This document shows, one piece after another, positions 35,965 to 45,302 of a stretch of 64,000 nt of DNA. Made by a program: the position numbers and the translations under genes. The notes under the pieces were generated by a model that was given only the letters and a program-made list of their open reading frames with translations, did not search any database and had not been told where the DNA came from. Source of the DNA: Pectobacterium brasiliense (GTDB lineage Bacteria; Pseudomonadota; Gammaproteobacteria; Enterobacterales; Enterobacteriaceae); NCBI RefSeq assembly GCF_016950255.1, contig NZ_JACGFN010000001.1, positions 2,790,001-2,854,000 of the forward strand. Reading direction: 5' to 3'. Position 1 is the first letter of the stretch, and every line of letters starts with the position of its first letter.

Positions 35965-36009
35965 TGGGAATAGGCGCTACGTTACAACACCGTCAAATGA
36001 TGCAGTCAT

Positions 36010-37638
36010 TTACTCTTTGTTTGCCAGCGCCAAAGACAGCGCGGGTGTGCTCATCGACATCGGCGCATAAGACCCAGCGTTGCTACTGCCGTATGACTGT
36101 ATTTTAAATGCACTCACCGCTTCCGCCAAAACGGAAGCCTGTGCTTGCAGAGACAGCGCCGCAGAGGCTGATTCTTCAACCAGGGCCGCATTCTGCTGGG
36201 TCGTGGTATCAATCTGTCCAATCGCCAGATTCATCTGGTTAATCCCGTCACTCTGTTCACGGCTGGCCTGAGAAATCTCGCTGATAATGCCGTGTACGTC
36301 CTTCACGTGGGCCGTTAATCCACCCATCGTTTCTTCAGCGGTATCAACCAGTTCCATCCCTTCACGAATTTTACTTACGGAGTCGTCGATCAAATCCTTG
36401 ATCTCCCGCGCGGCGGTCGCACTGCGCTGTGCCAGAGAACGCACTTCTCCCGCCACCACCGCAAAACCACGCCCTTGTTCACCCGCACGCGCGGCTTCAA
36501 CCGCGGCGTTCAGCGCCAGAATATTGGTCTGGAAAGCGATACCGTCGATCACACCGATGATTTCAGCCATACGCTGGGATGAATCACGAATGCCGCGCAT
36601 TTTTTGCGTCACGGAAAGCATGACATCACCGCTTTGTTTCGCCGCACCGGTCGCCTTATTGGCAATCTCCGTCGCCTGTTGGGTGTTTTCCGCGGTGTTT
36701 TTAATGGTGGATGCTAATTGCTCCATTGAGGCAGCGGTTTCTTCCAGCGAGCTGGCCTGCTCTTCAGTACGCGATGACAGATCCTGATTCCCTGCTGTGA
36801 TTTGTGACGCCGCCGTCGAGATCGTTTCCGCGCCATCACGCACCTGGCCGACAATCGTGCTCAGGCTGGTGTTCATGCGATCCAACGATTGCAGCAGCAA
36901 TCCGGTTTCATCCTTGCTGGTCACCGTGATGCGTGAAGTCAGATCGCCCTGCGCCACTCTGTCTGCCACTTGCAAAGCCTGCTCTATTGGACGGGTTACA
37001 CTGCGCGTGATCGCCCAGGCAATCAGCGCCCCAAATACGGCACCCAGTGCTAAAATAATCAGCAAAATCATGCGAGTATTGTGGTATACCTCAGCCATGG
37101 TCTCGACAGAGTTATCCATCGCATCATTTTGGTAATTCACCAACTGCTTCACCGAGTCACGGTAATTGCGCTGAATTACGTTCAGGGTGTTATTGAATTC
37201 CGCGATAGCGACGTCGTTATTACCCGCCAGCGCATCACTAATAATTTTATCGCCAGACTTGATGAACTCGGCACGAAATCCGCGGACAACCCCCACTTGT
37301 TTACGGGCAAGCTCGCCTGAAGCATTGTTTTCCAGATTGTCGAGAAGACGACTAATTTCCTTGCGGTACGCCATAATCCGATCGACATATCCTTGACGCT
37401 GTTCCTGACCGGATACCAGCATCATCTGCAAATAAGCGACAAAATGCCCATTCACGTTATCGATGAGGTCATTCGCATCTACCGTTTGCGGATAAACCTC
37501 TTTGACGATATCTCTGGCACCATCCTGAAAAGAGGACAGTTTAGACAAAGAAAAAATACTCACGGTAAATAACATCAGAATCAAGATGGCAAATCCGCCT
37601 CCTAATCGATAGCCAATTCGCCAATTCGCTAAACTCAT
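36010..37638 (-). CDS. Methyl-accepting chemotaxis protein 2
   Basis: This 542-residue chemoreceptor is a close paralogue of receptor 1 in both membrane helices, HAMP and signalling domain, while the periplasmic four-helix sensor differs more (for example residues about 65-155). This is the pattern of duplication followed by ligand divergence. Unlike receptor 1, it ends [10 protein letters not shown] with no xWxxF pentapeptide, so its methylation may depend on neighbouring receptors in mixed arrays. An AAGGAG precedes the ATG, and a perfect sigma-28 promoter lies about 225 bases upstream. A terminator follows 46 bases after the stop. Confidence 0.93.
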   Translation of the reverse strand: MSLANWRIGYRLGGGFAILILMLFTVSIFSLSKLSSFQDGARDIVKEVYPQTVDANDLIDNVNGHFVAYLQMMLVSGQEQRQGYVDRIMAYRKEISRLLDNLENNASGELARKQVGVVRGFRAEFIKSGDKIISDALAGNNDVAIAEFNNTLNVIQRNYRDSVKQLVNYQNDAMDNSVETMAEVYHNTRMILLIILALGAVFGALIAWAITRSVTRPIEQALQVADRVAQGDLTSRITVTSKDETGLLLQSLDRMNTSLSTIVGQVRDGAETISTAASQITAGNQDLSSRTEEQASSLEETAASMEQLASTIKNTAENTQQATEIANKATGAAKQSGDVMLSVTQKMRGIRDSSQRMAEIIGVIDGIAFQTNILALNAAVEAARAGEQGRGFAVVAGEVRSLAQRSATAAREIKDLIDDSVSKIREGMELVDTAEETMGGLTAHVKDVHGIISEISQASREQSDGINQMNLAIGQIDTTTQQNAALVEESASAALSLQAQASVLAEAVSAFKIQSYGSSNAGSYAPMSMSTPALSLALANKE

Positions 37639-37863
37639 GTCTCACTCCTTTTAGGTAATACATAATAATGACTGCTGCTCGTCTAATAACGCCGCAGAGT
37701 GGGAAATTATCTTTTTTTCGGGAAAATAAATATGCTTTATGGGTGTATATAAATACCCACAAATGAGTAATTGCAGATGCACTTTCAACATAAATAAAAC
37801 GTTAAAAAATACAAACAATCTCGCTCTATTGGTAACCCCAGAGCCGCCTCCATGCCGTCTACC

Positions 37864-37890
37864 TTATCGGCACAATATTCCCTAGCTTTA
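37864..37890 (-). promoter_or_regulatory. Sigma-28 (FliA) promoter of chemoreceptor 2
   Basis: On the minus strand, TAAA-N15-GCCGATAA is again a perfect consensus match. The predicted leader is about 220 bases. Confidence 0.9.
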
Positions 37891-38123
37891 TGACGGCGTC
37901 GATTAACTCCGCCGAAGAATAAATATATTGATAGCGGATAAATAATCCTTTTCGAGAAATAACCTACCAGTCGATGCAGAAAAACAAGGGGGATAGCGCG
38001 GCGATTTTATTAAAGGAAAGACAATATAGTTAATTTTCAGGAAGGAAGAAAATTTGCAGGGGAGAAATAATAAACAATCGAGATACGACGAAAAATAGTG
38101 CGTATTTTTATCTACTCGTTAGC

Positions 38124-38250
38124 TATACCCTAAATAATTCGAGTTTCAGGCAGGCGGCAAGGGAAGGAATCCCGATGAGCTTACACTGGTAAGTGATTCG
38201 GGTGAGTGAGCGCAGCCAACGCACATGCAACTTGAAGTATGACGGGCATA
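38124..38250. repeat. ERIC element, full length
   Basis: This second 127-bp copy is in the same orientation as the one at 31449, with TATACCCTAAATAATTCGAG at its start and GACGGGCATA at its end. The central hairpin has diverged (GAGCTTACACTGGTAAGTGA). It abuts the metE terminator directly. Confidence 0.93.
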
Positions 38251-38283
38251 TAAAAAAATCAGGGAGGCCATCGCCTCCCTGAT
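38251..38283 (-). terminator. metE terminator
   Basis: ATCAGGGAGGC and GCCTCCCTGAT form a perfect 11-base stem around CATC, followed on the minus strand by seven Ts. It starts 18 bases past the metE stop. Confidence 0.92.
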
Positions 38284-38301
38284 TACATTAGCCATTAACT
38301 C

Positions 38302-40566
38302 TTACTGGGTTTCACGCAGACGCTGTGCTGCCTGAACCATATTCGCCAGAGCCTGACGCGTTTCCGGCCAGCCACGGGTTTTCAGACCGCAGTCCGGGTT
38401 CACCCACAGGCGTTCAGCAGGGATACGCTGCGCCGCTTTCTTCAACAGAGCTTCCATCCATTCCACGCTCGGGACGTTCGGGGAGTGGATATCATAAACG
38501 CCCGGACCGATTTCATTCGGGTACTCGAATTCTTCAAACGACTCCAGCAATTCCATATCGGAACGAGAGGTTTCAATCGTAATCACGTCAGCATCCAGCG
38601 CGGCGATAGAATCCATGATGTCATTGAACTCGCAATAACACATGTGGGTATGGATTTGCGTATCATCTTTCGCCACCGCGGCATTCAGACGGAAGGCATC
38701 CACTGCCCAGGCCAGATAAGCATCCCAGTCAGAGCGGTGCAGCGGCAGACCTTCACGCAGCGCCGGTTCGTCAATCTGGATGATACCAATGCCTGCGGCT
38801 TCCAAATCGGCCACTTCATCACGCAGCGCCAGTGCAATCTGCTTAGCGATGGTTTCACGCGTGACGTCTTCACGCGGGAAAGACCAGCACAGGATCGTCA
38901 CCGGACCTGTCAGCATGCCTTTCATCGGCTTGTCGGTCAGAGACTGTGCGTATTTCGCCCATTCGACGGTGATCGCTTCTGGACGACTCACATCACCAAT
39001 GATGACTGGCGGTTTCACGCAGCGAGAACCGTAGCTCTGCACCCAGCCGTTCTGGGTAAAGACGAACCCATCGAGATGCTCACCGAAGTACTCCACCATG
39101 TCGTTACGTTCGGCTTCACCGTGCACCAGTACGTCCAGCCCCAGACGCTCTTGCTCAGCCACGGCCTGCTTGATGTGCTCGGAAATGCCGGTGCGGTAGT
39201 TATTGCCATCCAGACGACCCTGTTTGAAATCCAGACGCAGGCCACGAATTTCGGTGGTTTGCGGGAAAGAACCAATCGTCGTCGTCGGCCATGCTGGCAG
39301 ATTAAAGCGCTCACGCTGGGCATCCGCACGAACCGAATACACGTTCTGACGCTGGCTGTCCTGTGCAGTAATCGCCGCCAGACGCTGAGCAACGGCCGCG
39401 TTATTCACACGCGTCGAGGTACGGCGAGCGCGAATCGGCGCGCTGTAGGCGTCCAGTGCCTGCCCGTTGCCGCTGTTCAATGCCTGAGACAGCAGTGACA
39501 GCTCCGCACATTTCTGGATGGCAAAGGCAAACCAGCTCTTCACTTCATCATCCAGACGCACTTCCACACTCAAATCGATAGGGCTATGCAGCAGTGAACA
39601 TGAGCTGCCCAGCCACAGATCGCGCGTCCCCACCAGCGGTTGCAGACGCTCGAACCAGTTACTCAGGTCAGCACGCCATACGTTACGGCCGTTAATCACC
39701 CCCAGAGACAGTACCCAGTTAGCAGGCAGTTGGGCGCTCAGCGTAGCGGCATCATCCTTACCGTGAACCAGATCGACATGTAGACCCTGAACCGGCAGCG
39801 TTTTGATCGTTTCCAGATTCTGGCTAACGCTATCGAAATAGGTCGTCAGCAGCAGTTTCACCTGACCTTGCAGGGCATCGTAAGCCGGTTTAAACGCGGC
39901 CAGCCACGCTTGCGGCAGTTCCAGCACCAGTGCAGGTTCATCAATCTGCACCCACTCAATGCCGCGCTTCGCCAGCTCAGCCAGCACCTGCTGGTAAACG
40001 GGCAGAATGTCCTGCAGTAGCGACAGACGGTCGAACTGCTCGCCTTTCACTTTGCCCAGCCATAAGTAGGTAACCGGGCCTAGCAGAACAGGCTTCACGT
40101 TATGGCCCAGCGCCAGTGCTTCGTCAACTTCATCCAGCAGTTGTGTCCAGGTCAGCTTGAACTGCTGCCCTTTGGTGAATTCCGGCACCATATAGTGATA
40201 GTTCGTGTTAAACCACTTGGTCATTTCTGCCGCAGCAGCAGGTTGACCGGTTGGCGCACGTCCGCGGCCAATACGGAACAGCGTATCCAGATCGACCGAG
40301 CCGTCTTTATTCTGATGGCGTGCAGGTACGTTACCCAGCAGCAGACTCGTGGTCAGCACATGGTCGTACCAGGCGAAATCACCCACTGGCAGCAGATCAA
40401 CGCCAGCATCCTTCTGTTGTTGCCAATGGCGCGCACGTAGCTCGCGGCCAACGGTCAGCAACTCCTCCTGTGTCGCGTTACCTGCCCAGTAGCTTTCCTG
40501 CGCTTTTTTCAGTTCACGGCGTAATCCAACGCGCGGAAAACCCAGTGTGTGATTCACAATCGCCAT
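38302..40566 (-). CDS. metE: Cobalamin-independent methionine synthase MetE
   Basis: MetE transfers a methyl group from methyltetrahydropteroyltriglutamate to homocysteine, the last step of methionine synthesis without B12. The 754-residue protein is close to E. coli's 753 and has two barrel domains. Zinc ligands appear in the C-terminal domain: HMCYCEF near residue 640 (His, Cys), the glutamate of [15 protein letters not shown] near 665, and the cysteine in [13 protein letters not shown] near 727. It is divergent from its activator metR, with a run of MetJ-type boxes in between, and ends at a strong terminator. Confidence 0.97.
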   Translation of the reverse strand: MAIVNHTLGFPRVGLRRELKKAQESYWAGNATQEELLTVGRELRARHWQQQKDAGVDLLPVGDFAWYDHVLTTSLLLGNVPARHQNKDGSVDLDTLFRIGRGRAPTGQPAAAAEMTKWFNTNYHYMVPEFTKGQQFKLTWTQLLDEVDEALALGHNVKPVLLGPVTYLWLGKVKGEQFDRLSLLQDILPVYQQVLAELAKRGIEWVQIDEPALVLELPQAWLAAFKPAYDALQGQVKLLLTTYFDSVSQNLETIKTLPVQGLHVDLVHGKDDAATLSAQLPANWVLSLGVINGRNVWRADLSNWFERLQPLVGTRDLWLGSSCSLLHSPIDLSVEVRLDDEVKSWFAFAIQKCAELSLLSQALNSGNGQALDAYSAPIRARRTSTRVNNAAVAQRLAAITAQDSQRQNVYSVRADAQRERFNLPAWPTTTIGSFPQTTEIRGLRLDFKQGRLDGNNYRTGISEHIKQAVAEQERLGLDVLVHGEAERNDMVEYFGEHLDGFVFTQNGWVQSYGSRCVKPPVIIGDVSRPEAITVEWAKYAQSLTDKPMKGMLTGPVTILCWSFPREDVTRETIAKQIALALRDEVADLEAAGIGIIQIDEPALREGLPLHRSDWDAYLAWAVDAFRLNAAVAKDDTQIHTHMCYCEFNDIMDSIAALDADVITIETSRSDMELLESFEEFEYPNEIGPGVYDIHSPNVPSVEWMEALLKKAAQRIPAERLWVNPDCGLKTRGWPETRQALANMVQAAQRLRETQ

Positions 40567-40582
40567 CGTTAATTCCTCATTT

Positions 40583-40606
40583 AGCCGTCCAGATGTTTAC
40601 ACATCC
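40583..40606. promoter_or_regulatory. Candidate MetJ operator between metE and metR
   Basis: Three contiguous 8-base boxes, AGCCGTCC, AGATGTTT and ACACATCC, resemble tandem met boxes (AGACGTCT), the first two at 6 of 8. Tandem imperfect boxes are how MetJ-SAM recognises its operators. The site lies 17 bases upstream of the metE start. Confidence 0.65.
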
Positions 40607-40670
40607 ATAATCCGCAGGTAGTGTAGTAAGCACAAGCGCAATTTATTCACTGTCACTGTGAAGGACTCTC

Positions 40671-41606
40671 ATGATCGAATTCAAACACCTGCGAACGCTG
40701 CAAGCACTGCGCAATACCGGATCGTTAGCCGCCGCTGCCTCTGCACTTCACCAAACTCAATCGGCGTTATCCCACCAGTTCAGCGATCTGGAACAGCGCC
40801 TTGGGTTCAGGCTATTCGTGCGTAAAAGCCAGCCGCTGCGCTTTACGCCTCAGGGAGAAATTCTGTTGCAGCTGGCAGAGCAGGTGTTGCCGCAAATCCA
40901 GCAGGCGTTGCAATCGTGCCATGAGCCACACCAAACCACGCTACGTCTGGCTATTGAGTGCCATAGCTGTATTCAGTGGCTGACGCCTGCGCTAGACGAA
41001 TTCCATCAGCACTGGCCGCAGGTGGCGATGGACTTTAAATCAGGCGTGACGTTCGATCCTCAGCCAGCACTTCAACAAGGCGAGCTGGATCTGGTTATGA
41101 CCTCCGACATCATGCCGCGCAGTGGCCTGCACTATTCACCTCTGTTTGATTTTGAAGTCAGGCTGGCACTGGCTCCCGACCATCCGCTGGCAGGAAAAGA
41201 GAAGATCGAACCGGAGGATTTCACTGCCGAGACTCTGATGATCTATCCGGTACAGCGGCAACGGCTGGACGTCTGGCGTCACTTTTTGCAACCAGCAGGC
41301 ATCAGTCCGACGCTGAAAAGCGTGGATAATACGCTGCTGCTGATTCAGATGGTCGCCGCCCGCATGGGCATCGCCGCGCTACCGCACTGGGTGGTGGAAA
41401 GCTTCGAGCGTCAGGGGCTGATTGTGACTAAATCGCTGGGTGACGGGCTGTGGAGCCGGTTGTACGCTGCCGTCCGCGACGGAGAGCAGCGCCAACCGGT
41501 GATTGATGCGTTTATTCGTTCGGCGCGTCAGCACGCTTGTGAGCACTTACCGTTTGTAAAGGACGCTTCACGACCCAACGCTGGTGTACCCACAGTGAGG
41601 ACGTAA
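40671..41606 (+). CDS. metR: LysR-type regulator MetR
   Basis: MetR activates metE, metH and other methionine genes with homocysteine as co-effector. The 311-residue LysR-type protein has an N-terminal helix-turn-helix ([24 protein letters not shown], residues about 13-36) and a substrate-binding domain from about 90. It diverges from metE. The C-terminus ([15 protein letters not shown]...) overlaps the 3' end of convergent yigM by 95 bases. Confidence 0.96.
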   Translation: MIEFKHLRTLQALRNTGSLAAAASALHQTQSALSHQFSDLEQRLGFRLFVRKSQPLRFTPQGEILLQLAEQVLPQIQQALQSCHEPHQTTLRLAIECHSCIQWLTPALDEFHQHWPQVAMDFKSGVTFDPQPALQQGELDLVMTSDIMPRSGLHYSPLFDFEVRLALAPDHPLAGKEKIEPEDFTAETLMIYPVQRQRLDVWRHFLQPAGISPTLKSVDNTLLLIQMVAARMGIAALPHWVVESFERQGLIVTKSLGDGLWSRLYAAVRDGEQRQPVIDAFIRSARQHACEHLPFVKDASRPNAGVPTVRT

Positions 41607-42423
41607 TAATTATCGTCCCTACGATAAAGCTCAGCCAGTCTGGCGTTTTATGCCAGATAGCGAAGTTGACCAAGAGTCCAGCCGGCACGTGAAAGTTGTT
41701 CATTATGCTAAGCGTTCCGGCATCGACCTGAGTTGCGCCGTAGTTCCACATAAAATAACCCAGGCCAGAAGCGCCAACCCCAAGCCAGAGCAGAACACCC
41801 CACTGCAAGGTTGTGGTGGGTAATTTATCCAGATTGCCGAAGAGCAGCCACGCAACTATCGTTACGATTGACGCCCCCAGATAAAACCAGGAAAACGCGC
41901 AGTGCTGCGGCACCGGATAGAGCTCCATCAAGCGCTTATAGCCCACCTGACCCGCAGCAAAACATACGTTCGCCGCCTGAACCAGCAAGAACCCCCACCA
42001 GAAATGTTCACTCACGCCGTGATAGTGGATCACCGCCGCCCCGAATACTGCCAGCAGAGCGCTCATCACGTAACCCCAGCGCAGGCGCTGTCGGGCAAGC
42101 AAATCGTAAATCAGCGTGACGTACAGCGGTGTCATCACCGTGAAGAGTAAGAACTCAGGTACGGTCAGGTACAGGTAAGCCTGGAATACGAACAGGTACA
42201 TGATACCCAGTTGGCAAGCACCCACTAACATATACAAGAAAATGACGCGCGGCGTGTAACCCCGCAAGCGTAAGAACGGCAAAAACACCACTGCCGCCGC
42301 CGTCAGGCGGAACATCGCAGAAAACCAGCTATCAACCTGACCCGCCAGATATTCGCCAATCAGGCTGAATGAAAATGCCCACAAAATAGTGGTGATAGTA
42401 AGTAATGGCACGACAGCATCCAC
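41512..42423 (-). CDS. yigM: YigM/BioP family transporter (EamA superfamily)
   Basis: This 303-residue inner-membrane protein has about ten hydrophobic spans and the two-repeat EamA architecture. It matches E. coli YigM, which has been characterised as the biotin importer BioP, and occupies the same place convergent to metR. Typical segments are [15 protein letters not shown] near residue 14 and [22 protein letters not shown] near 212. The last 31 codons overlap the metR reading frame on the opposite strand. Biotin transport is inferred from homology only. Confidence 0.9.
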   Translation of the reverse strand: MDAVVPLLTITTILWAFSFSLIGEYLAGQVDSWFSAMFRLTAAAVVFLPFLRLRGYTPRVIFLYMLVGACQLGIMYLFVFQAYLYLTVPEFLLFTVMTPLYVTLIYDLLARQRLRWGYVMSALLAVFGAAVIHYHGVSEHFWWGFLLVQAANVCFAAGQVGYKRLMELYPVPQHCAFSWFYLGASIVTIVAWLLFGNLDKLPTTTLQWGVLLWLGVGASGLGYFMWNYGATQVDAGTLSIMNNFHVPAGLLVNFAIWHKTPDWLSFIVGTIIITSSLWVHQRWVVKRPLQTVSAHKRADAPNE

Positions 42424-42705
42424 TGAGAAAAAAGTATCGCCATTGTAACGGAGATGGCTGAATGGATTTCAGGCAATATGGTTTACATTAGAACAAATAA
42501 CAAACAAATGAGAGCACTCCGTTTTCATACCACTCTCATGATGAAGAAGGGAACCCGAGGAAAAGTAAAATCTATCCTACAAAACAAAATTATCAGTACA
42601 AAAAACCATATTAATAAATATTCTATTTTATAAATTTAATATCAACGCCGACATCCCTATAATTAACATGGCTATACCATTATATATTTTAACAGGGACG
42701 AATTT

Positions 42706-43164
42706 ATGAAAAGTATTTTATTGGCAACCCTTGCTTCATCACTTTTTTTCTCCTCATGGGTTAATGCTGAGGAAACGAAAACGGCTCCAGAAAATGAAGC
42801 TGCTGTTCAAGAAACTATAAAAGTAGCCATTGTAAACGCTAAACTCACTGATTCTAGTGAAGGATGTGATTGTAGTTATACAATAAAAAACCTGGCAAGC
42901 AGCCCACTAAAAAATTTTACGGCTTCAATTGTTATTAAGAATGAAGAAAGACTATTCAGATGTGATGCTGGTCATATCAACTATAAAAATCCAATACAGC
43001 CCAACGAATATAATGTCTCAACGAACCTAGCACTAGGCGGATCATGTGGAAAAAACCCAAAATTAACAATACTTTTTGTTCACAAATGTGAATACAGCGA
43101 CCATTCTGAATGTAGTGATGAAAATGTTGACATCCGTGGTTCAGGACTTAATTGGCCGGAATAA
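42706..43164 (+). CDS. Unrecognised secreted six-cysteine protein
   Basis: I do not recognise this 152-residue protein. It has a clear signal peptide (MKSILLATLASSLFFSSWVNA, cleavage likely after Ala21). The mature part has six cysteines at 54, 56, 86, 114, 128 and 136, which could form three disulfides in the periplasm or outside the cell. The mature N-terminus is acidic (about residues 22-38), and the rest reads as a beta-rich domain (YTIKNLASSPLKNFTASIVIKNEE). The gene is AT-rich compared with its neighbours. TATAAT at 42658 is a plausible -10. It stands alone between yigM and pagP, followed by inverted repeats, which suggests accessory DNA. Confidence 0.8.
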   Translation: MKSILLATLASSLFFSSWVNAEETKTAPENEAAVQETIKVAIVNAKLTDSSEGCDCSYTIKNLASSPLKNFTASIVIKNEERLFRCDAGHINYKNPIQPNEYNVSTNLALGGSCGKNPKLTILFVHKCEYSDHSECSDENVDIRGSGLNWPE

Positions 43165-43182
43165 CACCAAAAATGAACCTCA

Positions 43183-43205
43183 TTACATCATAGACTATGA
43201 TGTAA
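43183..43205. terminator. Perfect palindrome after the six-cysteine gene
   Basis: TTACATCATAG and CTATGATGTAA flank a single A. It may act as a terminator stem (10 base pairs with a GAC loop) or as a binding site; no T-run follows. Confidence 0.55.
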
Positions 43206-43248
43206 AATTCCGTATTAACAGATAAATCCAGTATTATAATAACCAACA

Positions 43249-43287
43249 CAGCTTTAATGACCTCAACATTCGAAGCCGTTAAAGCTG
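43249..43287. repeat. Inverted repeat upstream of the ERIC remnant
   Basis: CAGCTTTAA and TTAAAGCTG are perfect 9-base arms around a 21-base loop, in non-coding DNA between the six-cysteine gene and pagP. Confidence 0.5.
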
Positions 43288-43293
43288 ATAGCA

Positions 43294-43350
43294 CGTATTC
43301 TTCATGCTTCAAGTGACTTGTGCGTTGACTATGCTGCCCAAATTATTCCG
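43294..43350. repeat. Degenerate, internally deleted ERIC-like remnant
   Basis: On the minus strand, this reads AATAATTTGGGCAGCATAGT, then CAACGCACAAGTCACTTGAA and GCATGAAGAATACG. These correspond to the left end (AATAATTCGAG) and right end (CAGCCAACGCACATGCA-CTTGAAGTATGACGGGTATA) of ERIC with most of the centre missing. Confidence 0.55.
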
Positions 43351-43393
43351 AGTGTAGATGTCATCTTTTTCTCAAAATATTCCAAGAAACCCA

Positions 43394-44032
43394 CTAAATC
43401 TGCCATCTGAACCAGGCAAAGAAAACATTACCGTTATTGTATGTTCCGGGAATGTAAGTCGCCTGGAAAGAGAGCTTGCTGTAGCTTATTGATGCCAAAG
43501 GTAATAAGACGGGAATTGGAATATAGTTCCAGTTATCACGCATCGTGAAACCCGCCGTAAAGCCCAACCCCAGTTGAAAATCCTGATCGCTGGTTGGCCG
43601 CCAGCGCTTTTCATATCCATAGCCACCGATAGGCTCCCATTTGTTGTAGGAGTCTTTGAATGCCATGAGATAAAGCCCGTGCCAGTCCCCATCCTTATCC
43701 AGACGGGAAACACCATAGCCCGCGCCCCACGGTCTTTCATTGTACCTATCCGTCTTTTCTTTATCGTACGTCCAGCGGTTATGCCAGGTGATCGCCGGGA
43801 TATAAATATCGTGGCTCTGCGGCGAATTCCAGGTCGTAGACAGATTATTTTTACTTCTCTGCCACCAGCTTTCATCCTGCTTATCCGACGCCGACTCACT
43901 GGAATCAACCGCGGCAGGTGCGAGATTTGCCGTGCTACTCGTATTATTTATGCTTTCTGCTGCGTAACTCAAAAAAGGGACAATGGGTAGTGTAATCAAA
44001 CTCAACGTGATTAAAATTCGCTTCAAATACAT
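43394..44032 (-). CDS. pagP: Lipid A palmitoyltransferase PagP with N-terminal extension
   Basis: PagP is an outer-membrane eight-stranded barrel that transfers palmitate from phospholipid to lipid A, increasing resistance to cationic peptides. The core from about residue 75 is strongly PagP-like ([58 protein letters not shown]). The catalytic triad is His84, Asp127 and Ser128, at a constant offset from E. coli His33/Asp76/Ser77. The protein has 212 residues against 186; the extra ~26 residues form a Ser/Ala/Asp-rich segment (about 25-55) between the signal peptide and the amphipathic helix. An AT-rich palindrome lies 60 bases upstream of the start. Confidence 0.94.
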   Translation of the reverse strand: MYLKRILITLSLITLPIVPFLSYAAESINNTSSTANLAPAAVDSSESASDKQDESWWQRSKNNLSTTWNSPQSHDIYIPAITWHNRWTYDKEKTDRYNERPWGAGYGVSRLDKDGDWHGLYLMAFKDSYNKWEPIGGYGYEKRWRPTSDQDFQLGLGFTAGFTMRDNWNYIPIPVLLPLASISYSKLSFQATYIPGTYNNGNVFFAWFRWQI

Positions 44033-44091
44033 ATAAGGTTCTCTGTAACAGCGTCACGATTCCATTCAAACAAAGGTGATCCAAACAAAAT

Positions 44092-44113
44092 TATTTTGGT
44101 TGTTACCAAAATA
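44092..44113. promoter_or_regulatory. Palindrome upstream of pagP, candidate operator
   Basis: TATTTTGGT and ACCAAAATA are perfect 9-base arms around TGTT, centred about 70 bases before the pagP start. No PhoP box was obvious, so another regulator may bind here. Confidence 0.5.
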
Positions 44114-44246
44114 TATAGTTCAGTTTACGTAATCTGCCTATATAGACGGGAAACTAAAGCAGCCTATTATGAAGGGATAAAGAGCAACTGTACTTAAATA
44201 GATAGCGGGTTCAGAGGTGCTTTCAGACGTTTCTTAGCCAAAATAA

Positions 44247-44274
44247 CAAAAAACCACCTTATTTATCGGTGGCT
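44247..44274 (-). terminator. cysE terminator
   Basis: On the minus strand, AGCCACC pairs with GGTGGTT around a 9-base loop, followed by a run of Ts. It lies 65 bases past the cysE stop. Confidence 0.75.
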
Positions 44275-44338
44275 TATATTCAGGTTGAGACACGTTCGAG
44301 ATAGATAGACAAAACAGTGAATCGCCTGCGCAGTGGGA

Positions 44339-45160
44339 TTAGATACCATCGCCATATTCGAAGCCGCGATTGATCCCGTTGAAATACTGATCCATATCCA
44401 TAGCAGGTTTATCGCTTTCCGGGCGGCCGACAATACGAGCCGGAACACCTGCCGCCGTCGTATGTGGAGGCACCGATTGCAACACGACAGAACCAGCGCC
44501 AATTTTAGCGCCACAGCCAACCTCAATATTCCCCAGAATTTTCGCACCTGCGCCAATCATCACGCCCTCGCGAATTTTAGGGTGACGATCGCCGCTCGTT
44601 TTACCCGTACCGCCCAGCGTCACGGATTGCAGAATGGAAACATCGTTTTCAACGACAGCCGTTTCGCCGATCACAATGCCCGTTGCGTGATCGAGCATGA
44701 TCCCGCAGCCGATTCTCGCCGCCGGGTGAATATCGACACCGAAAGAAACCGAGATCTGGTTCTGGAAATAGACCGCCAGCGCTTTACGATCCTGCGACCA
44801 AAGCCAGTGGCCAATGCGGTAAGCTTGTAATGCATGAAACCCTTTCAGGTAGAGCAGCGGCGTCGAATATTTATCCACCGCGGGGTCGCGCAGGCAAACG
44901 GCCTGAATATCGCGCGCGGCAGAAACGATCATCTGTGGATCGGCGCGGTAGGCTTCTTCCACGACTTCACGAATAGCAATCGCGGGCATGATCGCATTCG
45001 CCAGTTTGTTCGCCAGCATATAGCTCAATGCGCTACCCAGATTCTCGTGCTTCAGCAATGTGGCATGAAAAAAGCTGGCCAGCATCGGTTCACAGTCCGC
45101 GAGACTGCGCGCTTCTGCCTTGATATTGGTCCAGACCAGTTCCAGTTCTTCTGTCGACAT
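44339..45160 (-). CDS. cysE: Serine acetyltransferase CysE
   Basis: CysE makes O-acetylserine from serine and acetyl-CoA, committing sulfur to cysteine synthesis. The start at 45160 (MSTEELELVWTNIKAEARSL) gives 273 residues, as in E. coli; the frame opens ten codons upstream. After an all-helical N-terminal domain comes the left-handed beta-helix with hexapeptide repeats (GVDIHPAARIGCGIMLDHATG near residue 143, with catalytic Asp and His, then KILGNIEVGCGAKIGAGSVV). It ends in FEYGDGI; the terminal Ile is the residue that inserts into CysK. gpsA-secB lie upstream on the same strand. Confidence 0.97.
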   Translation of the reverse strand: MSTEELELVWTNIKAEARSLADCEPMLASFFHATLLKHENLGSALSYMLANKLANAIMPAIAIREVVEEAYRADPQMIVSAARDIQAVCLRDPAVDKYSTPLLYLKGFHALQAYRIGHWLWSQDRKALAVYFQNQISVSFGVDIHPAARIGCGIMLDHATGIVIGETAVVENDVSILQSVTLGGTGKTSGDRHPKIREGVMIGAGAKILGNIEVGCGAKIGAGSVVLQSVPPHTTAAGVPARIVGRPESDKPAMDMDQYFNGINRGFEYGDGI

Positions 45161-45302
45161 TGCCTTACTCTCCGAGATACCACACACCACAACGTATATC
45201 TGTTCTCAAACAGTGGGCTTATTAGCACCACCGCTCGTATACAAGAAAATGAAGATACTATGAGCCTCCAGGATTAGGAAGCCCAGCATAGAACGACGTG
45301 TT

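Larger units (their letters stand above)
35328..36009. other. Intergenic region between the two chemoreceptor genes
   Basis: The 682 bases hold the long leader of chemoreceptor 1 (to about 35657), its sigma-28 promoter, an AT-rich stretch (about 35700-35930) in which I see no gene, and the terminator of chemoreceptor 2. A small hairpin CTCTCA-GCA-TGAGAG occurs in the leader near 35475. Confidence 0.6.
37639..38301. other. Intergenic region between chemoreceptor 2 and metE
   Basis: The 663 bases contain the leader and sigma-28 promoter of chemoreceptor 2, an AT-rich stretch (about 37900-38120) with no gene that I can see, an ERIC element and the metE terminator. Confidence 0.6.
44033..44338. 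other. Intergenic region between pagP and cysE
   Basis: This 306-base AT-rich stretch contains the pagP upstream palindrome (44092-44113), presumably the pagP promoter, and the cysE terminator. I see no gene in it. Confidence 0.6.

Noticed and set aside
38485..39498. Long open frame (337 codons) antisense to metE
   Set aside because: It mirrors the codon structure of metE on the opposite strand; composition is His/Arg/Gln-rich with no family features.
40630..40670. Possible MetR site in the metE/metR interval
   Set aside because: A TTCAC...GTGAA inverted repeat is present, but the expected TGAA-N5-TTCA pattern is not, so I did not call it.
42495..42540. ATGAGAG/CTCTCAT inverted repeat upstream of yigM
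   Set aside because: The arms are only 7 bases with an 18-base loop and no T-run, not distinguishable from chance.
43574..43990. Open frame of 138 codons on the plus strand opposite pagP
   Set aside because: It is fully antisense to a well-supported pagP, has no ribosome site and no recognisable protein features.
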